DNA from: UBA11524 sp045591175
Lineage (GTDB): Bacteria > Bacillota > Clostridia > Christensenellales > Aristaeellaceae
Assembly (NCBI GenBank): GCA_045591175.1
Contig: JAZNSI010000026.1
Coordinates: 1 to 64,000, forward strand
Direction of reading: 5' to 3'
DNA: 64,000 nt
Part shown: positions 41,104 through 48,881 of the stretch, in pieces
Layout: each line of letters opens with the position of its first letter
How positions within the stretch are numbered: position 1 is the first letter of the stretch
Notes under the pieces: generated by a model
Database searches by the model: none
Seen by the model: only the letters and a program-made list of their open reading frames with translations
Told to the model about the DNA's origin: nothing
Made by a program: the position numbers and the translations under genes

Positions 41104-43782
41104 TTAGATAGATTCCTTCAGCTCCGCCAGACGCTTCTCGACCTGCTCCAGCTTCTGCTGATTCAGGGCCAGCTTGGCCTTCTCCTGCTCCACGAGGGCA
41201 GCGGGAGCCTTCGCCACGAAGCCCTGGTTGTTCAGCTTGCCTTCCGCACGGGCGATCTCCTTCTGCAGGTTGTCTATCTCCTTCTGCAGGCGGGCGATCT
41301 CCTTGTCGAAGTCCACCAGGTCACCCAGGGGGATGTAGATGGTGGCGGCCTCAGTCACGGCGGACACGGTCTTCTCGGTGCCCAGCTCGCTCTCAGCGAT
41401 GACCACGGTCTCGCTGGCGCCGGCCAGACGGCGGAAGTACATGTCGGAGGCAGCAAGGGTCTCCGCCCAGCCTTCATTGGCCACGAACATCATGCGGGTG
41501 CGCTTGGAGGGCGCCACGTTCATCTCGGTGCGCAGGTTGCGGATCACGCGGATCATCTCGATCACGCCGTTCATCTGCTTCTCGTCCGCCGGGAAGTCCA
41601 GCTCGTCCTTGATCTCAGGCCACAGCTTCAGCATCAGGAAGCCCTCGGAGCCGGGCAGAGACTTGTACACCTGCTCGGTGAGGAAGGGCATGAAGGGATG
41701 CAGGAGCTTCAGCAGGCCTTCCAGCACGTACAGCAGCACGCCCTGCACAGCCTTCTTGGCGGCCTCGTCCTCGCCGCCCAGGCGGGACTTCGCCAGTTCG
41801 ATGTACCAGTCGCAGAACTCGCTCCACGCGAAGTCGTAAATGCGGTTGGCAGCCAGGCCGAACTCGCCTTCCTCCATGTTGCCGGAGATCTGACGGGCGG
41901 CGTCCTGGAAGCGGGTCAGGATCCACTTATCGGCGGTGGTCAGCATGTCGGGCTGCATTTCGACCTTCTCGGTGACGTTCATCAGCACGAAGCGGCTGGC
42001 GTTCCACACCTTGTTGGCGAAGTTGCGGGCAGACTCAACCTTGGCCTCGGAGTAGCGGGTGTCGTTGCCGGGGGACACGCCCATGACCAGGGAGAAGCGT
42101 AGCGCGTCGGCACCGTACTTTTCGATGACCTCCAGGGGATCCACGCCGTTGCCCAAAGACTTGGACATCTTGCGGCCCAGCTCGTCGCGCACCAGGCCGT
42201 GGATCAGCACGGTCTTGAAGGGCGTCACGCCGCCCATTTCCTCCACACCCATGGTGATCATGCGGCTCACCCAGAAGGTGATGATGTCGTAGCCGGTCAC
42301 CAGCACGTCGGTGGGATAGAAGTACTTCAGATCCACGGTCTGCTCGGGCCAGCCCAGCGTGGAGAAGGGCCACAGCGCGGAGGAGAACCAGGTATCCAGC
42401 ACGTCCTCGTCCTGGTTGATGTTCTTGCTGCCGCACTTCTGGCAGCAGCAGGGATCCTCGCGCAGGACCATCATCTCGCCGCAGTCGTCGCAGTACCACA
42501 CGGGGATGCGGTGGCCCCACCACAGCTGACGGGAGATGCACCAGTCGCGGATATTGGTCATCCAGTTCATGTACTGCTTGGAGAAGCGCTCGGGCACGAA
42601 CTGGGTCGCACCAGAGGTCACAGCCTCGATGGCGGGCTTGGCCAGGGGCTTCATGGACACGAACCACTGCTTGGACACCATGGGCTCAATGACGGTGTTG
42701 CAGCGGTAGCAGGTGCCGACCTCGTGGGTCAGGGGCTCGATGGACTTCACCAGGCCCAGGGCAGTCATGTCCGCCACGATGGCCTTGCGGGCCTCGTCGG
42801 TGGTCATGCCGGCGTACTTGCCGCAGTCCAGCACCTCGAGGTTCTCGATGTCGTCGGAGGCGTCCGCCCCGCCGGTCATGTGACCGTCGTAGGTGAACAC
42901 GCGCACCAGCGGCAGGTTGTGGCGCGCGCCGACCTCGTTATCATTGGGGTCGTGGGCAGGGGTGATCTTCACCACGCCGGTACCCTTGGTCATGTCAGCG
43001 TGCTCGTCGCAGACGATCGGGATCTCCTTGTTGATCAGGGGCAGGATGACGTGGCAGCCGTGCAGGTGAGCGTAGCGCTCGTCCTCAGGGTTGATGGCCA
43101 CGGCGGTATCGCCCAGCATGGTCTCGGGACGGGTGGTGGCCAGCTCCAGCATCTCGCCGGTTTCCTTCACAGGGTAGAGCAGGTGCCAGAAGTTGCCCTG
43201 CTTCTCCTCGTAGGTCACCTCGGCGTCGGAGATGGCGGACATGCAGCAGGGGCACCAGTTGACCAGGCGCGCGCCGCGGTAGATCAGGCCCTTTTCATAC
43301 AGGCGGCAGAAGGTCTCGCGCACGGCCTTGGAGCAGCCCTCGTCCATGGTGAAGCGCTCGCGGCTCCAGTCGCAGGACACGCCCATGCGGCGCTGCTGGT
43401 GGACGATGCGTCCGCCGTATTCTTCCTTCCACTTCCACGCGCGATCCAGGAAGCCTTCGCGACCCAGGGACTCCTTGGTCAGGCCTTCCTTCTCCATCGC
43501 AGCCACGATCTTCACCTCGGTGGCGATGGCAGCGTGGTCGGTGCCGGGCAGCCACAGGGTGGGGTCGCCCTTCATGCGGTGATAGCGGATGGCCGCGTCC
43601 TGCAGCGTGCAGTCCAGGGCATGGCCCATGTGCAGCTGACCGGTGATGTTGGGCGGCGGCATCACGATGGTGAAGGGCTTCTTGCCCTCCACGCGGTGCG
43701 CCTCAAACGCACCGGACTCTTCCCAGGCCTTGTACAGATCGCCTTCGAGGGCCTGGGGATTAAAATTCTTTTCCATTTCCAT
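41104..43782 (-). CDS. valS: Valyl-tRNA synthetase
   Basis: Charges tRNA-Val with valine. 892 residues, class I synthetase. HIGH motif is HMGH (51-54) and KMSKS is at 538-542. The editing domain with GTGVVKITPAHDPND is present, and so is the C-terminal coiled coil (about 820-892) that clamps the tRNA. CxxC pairs near 175-180 and 420-445 suggest zinc knuckles. AAAGGAG lies 10 bases before ATG 43782. The gene is preceded by a T-box leader, so it should be induced when tRNA-Val is uncharged. Between the leader and the gene lie a 17-codon ORF and dispersed repeats. Confidence 0.97.
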   Translation of the reverse strand: MEMEKNFNPQALEGDLYKAWEESGAFEAHRVEGKKPFTIVMPPPNITGQLHMGHALDCTLQDAAIRYHRMKGDPTLWLPGTDHAAIATEVKIVAAMEKEGLTKESLGREGFLDRAWKWKEEYGGRIVHQQRRMGVSCDWSRERFTMDEGCSKAVRETFCRLYEKGLIYRGARLVNWCPCCMSAISDAEVTYEEKQGNFWHLLYPVKETGEMLELATTRPETMLGDTAVAINPEDERYAHLHGCHVILPLINKEIPIVCDEHADMTKGTGVVKITPAHDPNDNEVGARHNLPLVRVFTYDGHMTGGADASDDIENLEVLDCGKYAGMTTDEARKAIVADMTALGLVKSIEPLTHEVGTCYRCNTVIEPMVSKQWFVSMKPLAKPAIEAVTSGATQFVPERFSKQYMNWMTNIRDWCISRQLWWGHRIPVWYCDDCGEMMVLREDPCCCQKCGSKNINQDEDVLDTWFSSALWPFSTLGWPEQTVDLKYFYPTDVLVTGYDIITFWVSRMITMGVEEMGGVTPFKTVLIHGLVRDELGRKMSKSLGNGVDPLEVIEKYGADALRFSLVMGVSPGNDTRYSEAKVESARNFANKVWNASRFVLMNVTEKVEMQPDMLTTADKWILTRFQDAARQISGNMEEGEFGLAANRIYDFAWSEFCDWYIELAKSRLGGEDEAAKKAVQGVLLYVLEGLLKLLHPFMPFLTEQVYKSLPGSEGFLMLKLWPEIKDELDFPADEKQMNGVIEMIRVIRNLRTEMNVAPSKRTRMMFVANEGWAETLAASDMYFRRLAGASETVVIAESELGTEKTVSAVTEAATIYIPLGDLVDFDKEIARLQKEIDNLQKEIARAEGKLNNQGFVAKAPAALVEQEKAKLALNQQKLEQVEKRLAELKESI

Positions 43783-43802
43783 CAGTATAGCACTCCTTTC
43801 CG

Positions 43803-43850
43803 AAAGGCTCTCCCTTTGGGAGATCTGTCAGCGCAAGCTGACTGAGAGGG
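43803..43850 (+). repeat. Dispersed two-hairpin repeat, copy B (inside the valS leader)
   Basis: AAAGGCTCTCCCTTTGGGAGA then CTGTCAGCGCAAGCTGACTG. The hairpins are CTCTCCCtttGGGAGA and GTCAGCgcaaGCTGAC. It matches copies at 10567-10615 and 62752-62801 and lies within the transcribed valS leader, just before the start codon. Confidence 0.8.
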
Positions 43851-43851
43851 T

Positions 43852-43905
43852 TTACGCGCTCATGCAGGCGACCGCGCCCACACGGCGATTGGCTATGCAG
43901 TTCAT
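43852..43905 (-). CDS. 17-codon ORF with a perfect ribosome site in the valS leader (possible leader peptide)
   Basis: The peptide is MNCIANRRVGAVACMSA. AAGGAGGTGA, a full match to the 16S anti-SD, lies 5 bases before the ATG at 43905. It follows the T-box terminator and precedes repeat copy B and valS. Two Val codons (GTG, GTC) and two Cys codons are present in a short frame. It may be a regulatory leader peptide, a translational coupler, or chance. I do not recognise the peptide with certainty. Confidence 0.45.
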   Translation of the reverse strand: MNCIANRRVGAVACMSA

Positions 43906-43920
43906 ACGGGTCACCTCCTT

Positions 43921-43968
43921 GCAGGGACGCTGTCCCTGCACCCTGCTTAAGGGTCTTACACCCTTAAG
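43921..43968 (+). repeat. Paired palindromes (GCAGGGAC / CTTAAGGGT type), first copy
   Basis: GCAGGGAC-gct-GTCCCTGC (43921-43939) is followed by CTTAAGGGT-cttac-ACCCTTAAG (43946-43968). A similar pair occurs at 62907-62960. Both pairs lie within about 100 bases of a copy of the AAAGGCT two-hairpin repeat. Confidence 0.7.
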
Positions 43969-44044
43969 AATCCCCTTTCGCGATCACGATTGACTGGCCT
44001 CTTTGGGGTTCGTACGCGTGTCGCTTGTGGGGACGATTCTTTTC

Positions 44045-44086
44045 CCAAAACGCAAAGCAGCTCTCATCCCGAAGGACGGAGCTGCT
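44045..44086 (-). terminator. T-box-controlled terminator of the valS leader
   Basis: GAGCTGC and GCAGCTC arms (44057-44085 on the + strand) form a stem on the minus strand, followed by TTTGCGTTTT. The 5' arm can instead pair with the T-box sequence to make the antiterminator. Confidence 0.8.
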
Positions 44087-44329
44087 CCGTGGTACCACCT
44101 TGCTTCGCAAACGGGTATGAACATAGTTCACCCATCTACCTCACATGCGTTATAACGGACGCAAGCCGCACCGAGCTACTGACGGTATCCCGCGTTCAAA
44201 CGGCGCTCTGTGAAGCGACCTTCCCTCACCCGACGCGCAGGCGGTCTTCCAGCCGGTGAACCGCCCTCTCTATCCGCACGGACATTGAGGTACTCCTCTT
44301 CATTTGCGAGCAGTGTGTACTTTTTGTTC
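44045..44329 (-). promoter_or_regulatory. T-box riboswitch leader of valS
   Basis: On the minus strand the leader begins with the canonical GAAGAGGAGTAC stem I start, has AGAGAG and a GGTTCACCGG...GGAAGACCG stem I arm, and the T-box AAGGTGGTACCACGG (44087-44102) before the competing terminator. A Val codon GTC at 44219-44217 within GGGAAGGTCGC is the candidate specifier. Uncharged tRNA-Val should stabilise the antiterminator and allow valS expression. The exact specifier position is inferred. Confidence 0.88.
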
Positions 44330-44335
44330 AAACCA

Positions 44336-44363
44336 TTTATAGGCGCGTGGGCCTGCTCCGCAA
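44336..44363 (-). promoter_or_regulatory. Candidate promoter of the valS T-box leader
   Basis: Minus strand: TTGCGG (44358-44363), 16-base spacer, TATAAA (44336-44341). The predicted start is at about 44329, close to the beginning of stem I. Read-through from rpmF is an alternative. Confidence 0.5.
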
Positions 44364-44402
44364 ACGCTCAGTTTGGCGGAAATGCCCGCGGCCGCTGGCC
44401 GC

Positions 44403-44594
44403 TTACGCGTTCGCTTCCTCGTTCTTCACGACGACCTGAACGCCCTTGTAGTAACCGCACTGCTTGCACACGCGGTGGGACAGCTTCATCTGGTGGCACT
44501 GGGGGCACTCGACGATCGCGGGCAGAGTGAGCTTCCAGTTGGCCTGACGGCTGTGCTTGCGAGCCTTAGAGATCTTTCCCTTAGGAGTAGCCAT
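44403..44594 (-). CDS. rpmF: 50S ribosomal protein L32
   Basis: 63 residues, normal size. Start ATPKGKISKARKHSRQANWKL is diagnostic. A zinc ribbon is visible as CPQC (30-33) and CKQC (43-46), so this is the zinc-containing C+ form; a C- paralog, if any, is not in the window. GAGGAGGTG precedes the ATG. It follows yceD by 44 bases, the usual yceD-rpmF pair. Confidence 0.97.
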   Translation of the reverse strand: MATPKGKISKARKHSRQANWKLTLPAIVECPQCHQMKLSHRVCKQCGYYKGVQVVVKNEEANA

Positions 44595-44638
44595 TGTTAC
44601 ACCTCCTCATCCTTTTATGGGGCAGCCCATTGCTGACC

Positions 44639-45178
44639 TCAGTTTTCTGCGTTGTCAGACTTTTCAGCCAGCAACTGCTGCAATGCCGCAAAAGGACGCT
44701 GAACATTCAGTTCGTCCTGGCAAAGCGTAGTAGTGATGTCTTCGTCCGTGCTAATGGTCACACCTGCTCCGGCGTACTGTCCAATGCCCGGGCAGTCCTC
44801 CTTGCACAGGAAGCGCATGGGCAGGTTGAACATCACGTAGAACAGCGTCAGCTTATCAAGCTCAAGAGCAGCACCGTTGTAGGCAAAGCTCTCGTCATCC
44901 TCCGGGTCGCCTCCATGGATGAAGGTTTCGCGGAAGTCACCCTCGACCTCGCTGATGGCAGGGGCAAGACATTTGGCGCATTGGGCATGAGCAACCGTGG
45001 AAAGCTTTCCTTCCACCGTGACGCTGCCGTCCTCACCGGCGACGAGTTTGCCCGTCAGCTTCACGGCATCGAAGGTCACTTCGCTGCCGCCGACATCCTG
45101 AGGAGCCAATTCCTGCTCCGCAGAGAAGGCGTATTCCGTACCGGGATTCCGCAGTGCTTGGAGAACATCCAGCTTCAA
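44639..45178 (-). CDS. yceD: YceD/DUF177 family protein (23S rRNA accumulation/processing factor)
   Basis: 179 residues. The family signature is the pair of cysteine clusters: CAKC (about 67-70) and CKEDCPG (about 124-130), which could bind a metal. YceD proteins are linked to 23S rRNA accumulation in E. coli and plants and are almost always next to rpmF, as here. The acidic C terminus (ISTDEDITT to AEKSDNAEN) is usual. A consensus promoter lies just upstream. The precise biochemical role is unknown in the family. Confidence 0.9.
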   Translation of the reverse strand: MKLDVLQALRNPGTEYAFSAEQELAPQDVGGSEVTFDAVKLTGKLVAGEDGSVTVEGKLSTVAHAQCAKCLAPAISEVEGDFRETFIHGGDPEDDESFAYNGAALELDKLTLFYVMFNLPMRFLCKEDCPGIGQYAGAGVTISTDEDITTTLCQDELNVQRPFAALQQLLAEKSDNAEN

Positions 45179-45209
45179 GTGCTCACCACCTCAAATTAGA
45201 CCGCTTGTA

Positions 45210-45238
45210 ATTATAGAATTTTTCTGCCGATTTGTCAA
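45210..45238 (-). promoter_or_regulatory. Full-consensus SigA promoter of yceD-rpmF
   Basis: Minus strand: TTGACA (45233-45238), 17-base spacer, TATAAT (45210-45215). Both hexamers are perfect, as expected for a ribosomal-protein transcript. Confidence 0.93.
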
Positions 45239-45265
45239 CACCTTTACGGCAGAAAATCAGCAATT

Positions 45266-45289
45266 CCGGGGGAAAATTATCTCCCCCGG
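45266..45289 (-). terminator. Terminator of ackA
   Basis: CCGGGGGA and TCCCCCGG form a perfect 8-bp stem with an AT-rich loop. On the minus strand it is followed by AATTGCTGATTTTC, a weak T tract, 27 bases after the ackA stop. Confidence 0.7.
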
Positions 45290-45316
45290 ATGCTGTTATG
45301 CATTTTGCAATGCTTC

Positions 45317-46516
45317 TCAGGCGTTCTCGACCAGTTCCTTGGTATCGCGGGCGATCATGATCTCCTCGTTGGTGGGGATGACGCACACGGTGACCTTGGA
45401 GTCGGGGGTAGAGATGACGATCTCCTTGCCCTTGCAGTTGTTGACTTCCTTGTCGATCTTCACGCCCAGCCACTCGAACTCGGACATGACGGCCTCACGC
45501 AGCTCGGGGCCGTTCTCGCCGATGCCAGCGGTGAAGACGATCACGTCCACGCCGTTCATCGCAGCGATGTAGGAGCCGATCAGCTTCTTGATCTGGTAGT
45601 GCAGCATGTCGCGGGCCAGACCGGCGCGCTCGTGGCCGCCGTCAGCCAGACGGTCGATGTCGCGCATGTCGGAGGTGCCCTCGCCGGCGATGCCCAGCAG
45701 ACCGGACTGCTTGTTCATCAGGTTCAGGACCTCATCGGGGGTCATATTCTTGTTGTTGGCGATGAACTGCACGACCGCGGGATCGCAGGAACCGCAGCGG
45801 GTGCCCATCAGCAGGCCCTCGAGGGGAGTCAGGCCCATGGAGGTGTCCACGCACTTGCCGTCAACCACAGCGGACAGGGAAGAACCGTTGCCCAGGTGGC
45901 ACACGATGATCTTCTTGCCCACGGGATCGATGTTCAGGAACTCGCACACGCGCTTGGAAACATAGCGGTGGGAGGTGCCGTGGAAGCCGTAGCGGCGCAG
46001 GCCCATTTCCTTGTAGAACTCGTAGGGCACGCCGTACATGAAGGCCTTGGGGGGCATGGTCTGATGGAAAGCGGTGTCGAACACAGCCACCTGGGGAGTG
46101 GTGGGCATAACGGCCTCGCAGGCCTCGATGCCCTGCAGGTTGGCGGGATTATGCAGCGGGCCCAGGGGGATGTACTTGCGGATGGCCGCCTTGACTTCCT
46201 CGGTGATGATGCAGGAAGCGGTGAACTCCTCGCCGCCGTGCAGCACGCGGTGACCCACAGCGCCGATCTCGTCCATGGACTTAATGGTGCCGGACTCCAG
46301 CAGCGCCTTCAGCATCAGCTCGCAGGCCACGACATGGGTCGGAATTTCCTGCACATACTGGGCGTTGACATTGCCCTCATGATCCTTCTGCTTCAGGTTG
46401 GAGCCAGCCAGGCCGATGCGCTCCACGCCGCCCTTGGCGATGACGTCCTCATTGTCCATGTTGACCAGCTGGTACTTCAGGGAAGAAGAACCGGCATTGA
46501 CGATCAAAACCTTCAT
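45317..46516 (-). CDS. ackA: Acetate kinase
   Basis: Converts acetyl phosphate plus ADP to acetate plus ATP, the energy-yielding step of acetogenic fermentation. 399 residues, normal. N-terminal VLIVNAGSSSLKYQL, the HRVLHGGE motif, FHGTSHRYVS, and the ATP site GNGSSLSAV are all present. GCGSCDPAVV near the centre is also family-like. AAAGGAG precedes ATG 46516. The gene follows pduL by 72 bases with a hairpin in between, so the two enzymes of the acetyl-CoA to acetate route are encoded together. Confidence 0.97.
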   Translation of the reverse strand: MKVLIVNAGSSSLKYQLVNMDNEDVIAKGGVERIGLAGSNLKQKDHEGNVNAQYVQEIPTHVVACELMLKALLESGTIKSMDEIGAVGHRVLHGGEEFTASCIITEEVKAAIRKYIPLGPLHNPANLQGIEACEAVMPTTPQVAVFDTAFHQTMPPKAFMYGVPYEFYKEMGLRRYGFHGTSHRYVSKRVCEFLNIDPVGKKIIVCHLGNGSSLSAVVDGKCVDTSMGLTPLEGLLMGTRCGSCDPAVVQFIANNKNMTPDEVLNLMNKQSGLLGIAGEGTSDMRDIDRLADGGHERAGLARDMLHYQIKKLIGSYIAAMNGVDVIVFTAGIGENGPELREAVMSEFEWLGVKIDKEVNNCKGKEIVISTPDSKVTVCVIPTNEEIMIARDTKELVENA

Positions 46517-46553
46517 GGTGATTGCACTCCTTTAACTTTGTGAAATGAAACCT

Positions 46554-46576
46554 CCCCGGCAGAATTTCTACCGGGG
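46554..46576 (-). terminator. Hairpin between pduL and ackA
   Basis: CCCCGG (46554-46559) and CCGGGG (46571-46576) with an inner AGA/TCT pairing form a stem. The minus-strand flank is AGGTTTCATTTC, so termination is probably partial and would set the pduL to ackA ratio. Confidence 0.55.
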
Positions 46577-46588
46577 TGGAATGTTGAC

Positions 46589-47161
46589 TTACTTAACGAT
46601 CTCGCCCATCTGAGCACGGCCGCAGGCAGCAGCGTTGCTCTCGTCGGTGTCGATGTGCATGGCCAGCGCGAAGTTCTCGTTCACGCGGACAACCACGTCG
46701 CCGAAGATGGTGGTGCGGCCTTCAGTCTCGACCTTCACGCACACGATGTCCTTGTCCTTCACGTCCATTTCGGCCGCGTCGGCGGGAGTCATGTGGATGT
46801 GGCGCTTGGCAGCGATGACGCCCTGAGCCAGTTCCACTTCGCCGCAGGGGCCAACCAGCTTGCAGCCGCCGGAGTTCGCGGTATCGCCGGACTCACGGAT
46901 GGGGGCAGCCACGCCGATGGAGCGGGCGTCGGTCAGGGAGATCTCGACCTGAGTCTCCTTGCGGACGGGGCCCAGGATGGACACGCCGGTCAGGGTCTTC
47001 TTGGGGCCAACGACGTCAACGCGCTCAGCGCAGGCGTACTGGCCGGGCTGGGACAGATCCTTCTTGGGGGTCAGCTGGTAGCCGGCGCCGAACAGGGTCT
47101 CCAGATCGGCCTGGGACACATGCACGTGACGGGCGGAGGTTTCAACGATGAACTGCTTCAT
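46589..47161 (-). CDS. pduL: PduL-type phosphate acyltransferase (phosphotransacetylase)
   Basis: Interconverts acetyl-CoA (or propionyl-CoA) and the acyl phosphate. 190 residues with the zinc motifs of the PduL fold: ARHVHVS (about 10-16) and KRHIHM (about 119-124). It lacks the N-terminal encapsulation peptide of microcompartment PduL, and no shell protein is in the window. Together with ackA next door it must act as the housekeeping phosphotransacetylase, replacing the unrelated Pta. A consensus promoter lies upstream. AAAGGATGG is the ribosome site. Confidence 0.93.
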   Translation of the reverse strand: MKQFIVETSARHVHVSQADLETLFGAGYQLTPKKDLSQPGQYACAERVDVVGPKKTLTGVSILGPVRKETQVEISLTDARSIGVAAPIRESGDTANSGGCKLVGPCGEVELAQGVIAAKRHIHMTPADAAEMDVKDKDIVCVKVETEGRTTIFGDVVVRVNENFALAMHIDTDESNAAACGRAQMGEIVK

Positions 47162-47197
47162 GATAATATACCATCCTTTCGGGTTGATTTCCGTACA

Positions 47198-47226
47198 ATT
47201 ATACCATCATTCCCCGGGAAATTCAA
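47198..47226 (-). promoter_or_regulatory. Promoter of pduL-ackA
   Basis: Minus strand: TTGAAT (47221-47226), 17-base spacer, TATAAT (47198-47203). The spacer contains the dyad TTCCCGGGGAA, which could bind a regulator. Confidence 0.85.
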
Positions 47227-47309
47227 TGCCATTTCGGGCTTTTTCACGGGGAATATGAGAATTTCTGAAACCGTTTACAGCCTCACGGCGGATTCCTGTC
47301 GTAAATCCA

Positions 47310-47606
47310 TCAATCCGCGGAGTGGCTGTCAACGAAGCACGCCATCTTTCCGCCATGCCAGCGCAGCAGAGGTTCCCGCGTACCGGGGATGATGCGTGAA
47401 TCCTCCCCTTCCCTGCGGACGCGGCGATATCGTTTGGGAAGCTCCATTTCCAGCGGGCAAACCGTCAGCGTATCCCCGGCAAGATCAAGCTCGGATTCGT
47501 ACAGGCCCTTTTGGAGGCCCACGCCGATCTCCTGCACCGCGCCGTGCATCAGGCGCAGGTCAACCGGGCCGGGATAGCCGTCAATCACAGCGTTGCGGAT
47601 AAGCAT
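47310..47606 (-). CDS. Small protein resembling the N-terminal beta domain of amidohydrolases (no barrel)
   Basis: 98 residues, beginning MLIRNAVIDGYPGPVDLRL, then GAVQEIGVGL and ELDLAGDTLTV. This is the pattern of the first beta-sandwich segment of dihydroorotase/adenine-deaminase-like enzymes. There the next residues would be the metal-binding HxH, but here the frame runs on as CPLEMELPKRYRRVRREGED to a stop. No catalytic domain follows in any frame that I can see. It may be a real small protein or a decayed remnant. CAGGAGGTA precedes ATG 47606. A longer upstream frame to 47852 crosses palindromes and is not credible. Confidence 0.55.
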   Translation of the reverse strand: MLIRNAVIDGYPGPVDLRLMHGAVQEIGVGLQKGLYESELDLAGDTLTVCPLEMELPKRYRRVRREGEDSRIIPGTREPLLRWHGGKMACFVDSHSAD

Positions 47607-47669
47607 GGGGATACCTCCTGTCAATGTTGTTTTATCTTCTCCGGGAAATGGCGTCTCCATGGCAGGTGG

Positions 47670-47841
47670 CCGCTTTCGCGCGTCGAAAGCGGCGCAAAGC
47701 CGCCGGGGGAAAGTCAACATGGACTTTCCCCCGGACCCCCTCCTGCTCCGGTGCGATTGGGAGAGGCGGCTGCATTCGGGGCGGCTCCGGTTGCAGAGGA
47801 TTGCCTGAATTTCCGCCTTCAGCGGAAGCAATCCTCTGCAA
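47670..47841. repeat. Cluster of three strong palindromes upstream of the small amidohydrolase-like gene
   Basis: Three perfect inverted repeats lie close together: CCGCTTTCG/CGAAAGCGG (47670-47692), CCGGGGGAAAGTC/GACTTTCCCCCGG (47703-47734, 13-bp arms, 6-base loop) and TTGCAGAGGATTGC/GCAATCCTCTGCAA (47791-47841, 14-bp arms with an inner CTGAA/TTCAG). No gene is seen in 47607-48053. The cluster looks like a non-coding mobile or structural element. Confidence 0.7.
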
Positions 47842-47948
47842 AGTCGCCGCATTGTTCCTTTTGAAGGTTTCGATGCAGCCGCAGCGGCATACGGAATAGT
47901 CCACTACACAAACTGAAGGAAATCTCCAAGGGTTCTGCTGAAGTCCTG

Positions 47949-47979
47949 AAAAAGGCCGCACCGTTGCCAGTGCAGCCTT
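47949..47979 (-). terminator. Terminator of the cggR-pgk-tpiA operon
   Basis: On the minus strand AAGGCTGCACTGG pairs with its imperfect complement and is followed by GGCCTTTTTC. It is located about 75 bases after the tpiA stop. Confidence 0.75.
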
Positions 47980-48053
47980 GCGTCCGTCAATATGAGGCGA
48001 GGAAGTCAACTCCAGCGACGCTCAACATTGGCGGATAAAAGAGGTCGAAGACC

Positions 48054-48809
48054 TTACTTGTCGTAATTGACGACCAGGGAGAAGTCCGCAGCCTTCAGGG
48101 ACGCGCCGCCGATCAGGCCGCCGTCGATCTCGGGCTGGGCCATCAGGCCCTTGACGTTCTTGGGATTCATGGAACCGCCGTACTGGATGCGCACCTTGTC
48201 AGCGCACTCCTGGCCGTAGGTGCGGGCGATGGCCTTGCGGATCACGCCGATGGTCTCGTTGGCCTGCTCATCGGTGGCAGTCAGGCCGGTGCCGATAGCC
48301 CACACGGGCTCGTAAGCGATGATGACCTCGTTGGCCACCTGCTCGGCATTCAGGCCGTTCAGGGCCATGATGGTCTGGAAATCAACCAGGCCGTCGGTGG
48401 CGCCCGCTTCGCGGACTTCCTTCATCTCGCCCACGCACAGGATGGCCTTCAGGCCGGCGCCCACGGCAGCCAGCACGCGCTTGTTGACGGTGCGGTCGGT
48501 CTCGCCGAAGTACTGACGGCGCTCGGAGTGACCGATGACCACGTACTCAACACCGGCAGCGACCAGCATATCAGCGGACAGCTCGCCGGTGTAAGCGCCG
48601 GAAGCAGCCCAGTGCACGTTCTGCGCGCCGACCTTGATGTTGGAGCCGGCAGCAGCTTCCTTCACCGCAGCGATGTCCACCGCGGGGACGCAGACGACCA
48701 CGTCGCACTGCGCGTCAGCCACCAGGGGCTTGAGCTCGTTGACGAGCGCGGCAGCCTCGGCGGGAGTCTTGTTCATCTTCCAGTTGCCAGCAATGATGGG
48801 CTTGCGCAT
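48054..48809 (-). CDS. tpiA: Triosephosphate isomerase
   Basis: Interconverts dihydroxyacetone phosphate and glyceraldehyde 3-phosphate. 251 residues, normal. N terminus RKPIIAGNWKMNK carries the catalytic Asn and Lys; VIGHSERR has the electrophilic His; AYEPVWAIGTG has the catalytic Glu and the flexible loop; YGGSMNPKN is the phosphate loop. ATG 48809 follows GAGGTGAT. Upstream in-frame codons to 48893 are not credible. Cotranscribed with pgk, separated by 310 bases of palindromes. Confidence 0.97.
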   Translation of the reverse strand: MRKPIIAGNWKMNKTPAEAAALVNELKPLVADAQCDVVVCVPAVDIAAVKEAAAGSNIKVGAQNVHWAASGAYTGELSADMLVAAGVEYVVIGHSERRQYFGETDRTVNKRVLAAVGAGLKAILCVGEMKEVREAGATDGLVDFQTIMALNGLNAEQVANEVIIAYEPVWAIGTGLTATDEQANETIGVIRKAIARTYGQECADKVRIQYGGSMNPKNVKGLMAQPEIDGGLIGGASLKAADFSLVVNYDK

Positions 48810-48881
48810 TGGAATCACCTCATACAAACATGTTATTGGCAGAAACACCTTGAAAAAGGCACAAATGTGCCCAGGGAAAAG

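Noticed and set aside
43840..44330. tRNA gene near the valS leader
   Set aside because: Hairpins are present but no cloverleaf with a CCA-type end or TTCRANY arm fits; the structure is a T-box leader with repeats.
47607..47852. Upstream extension of the small amidohydrolase-like gene
   Set aside because: The extension crosses strong palindromes and has no ribosome site or family similarity.
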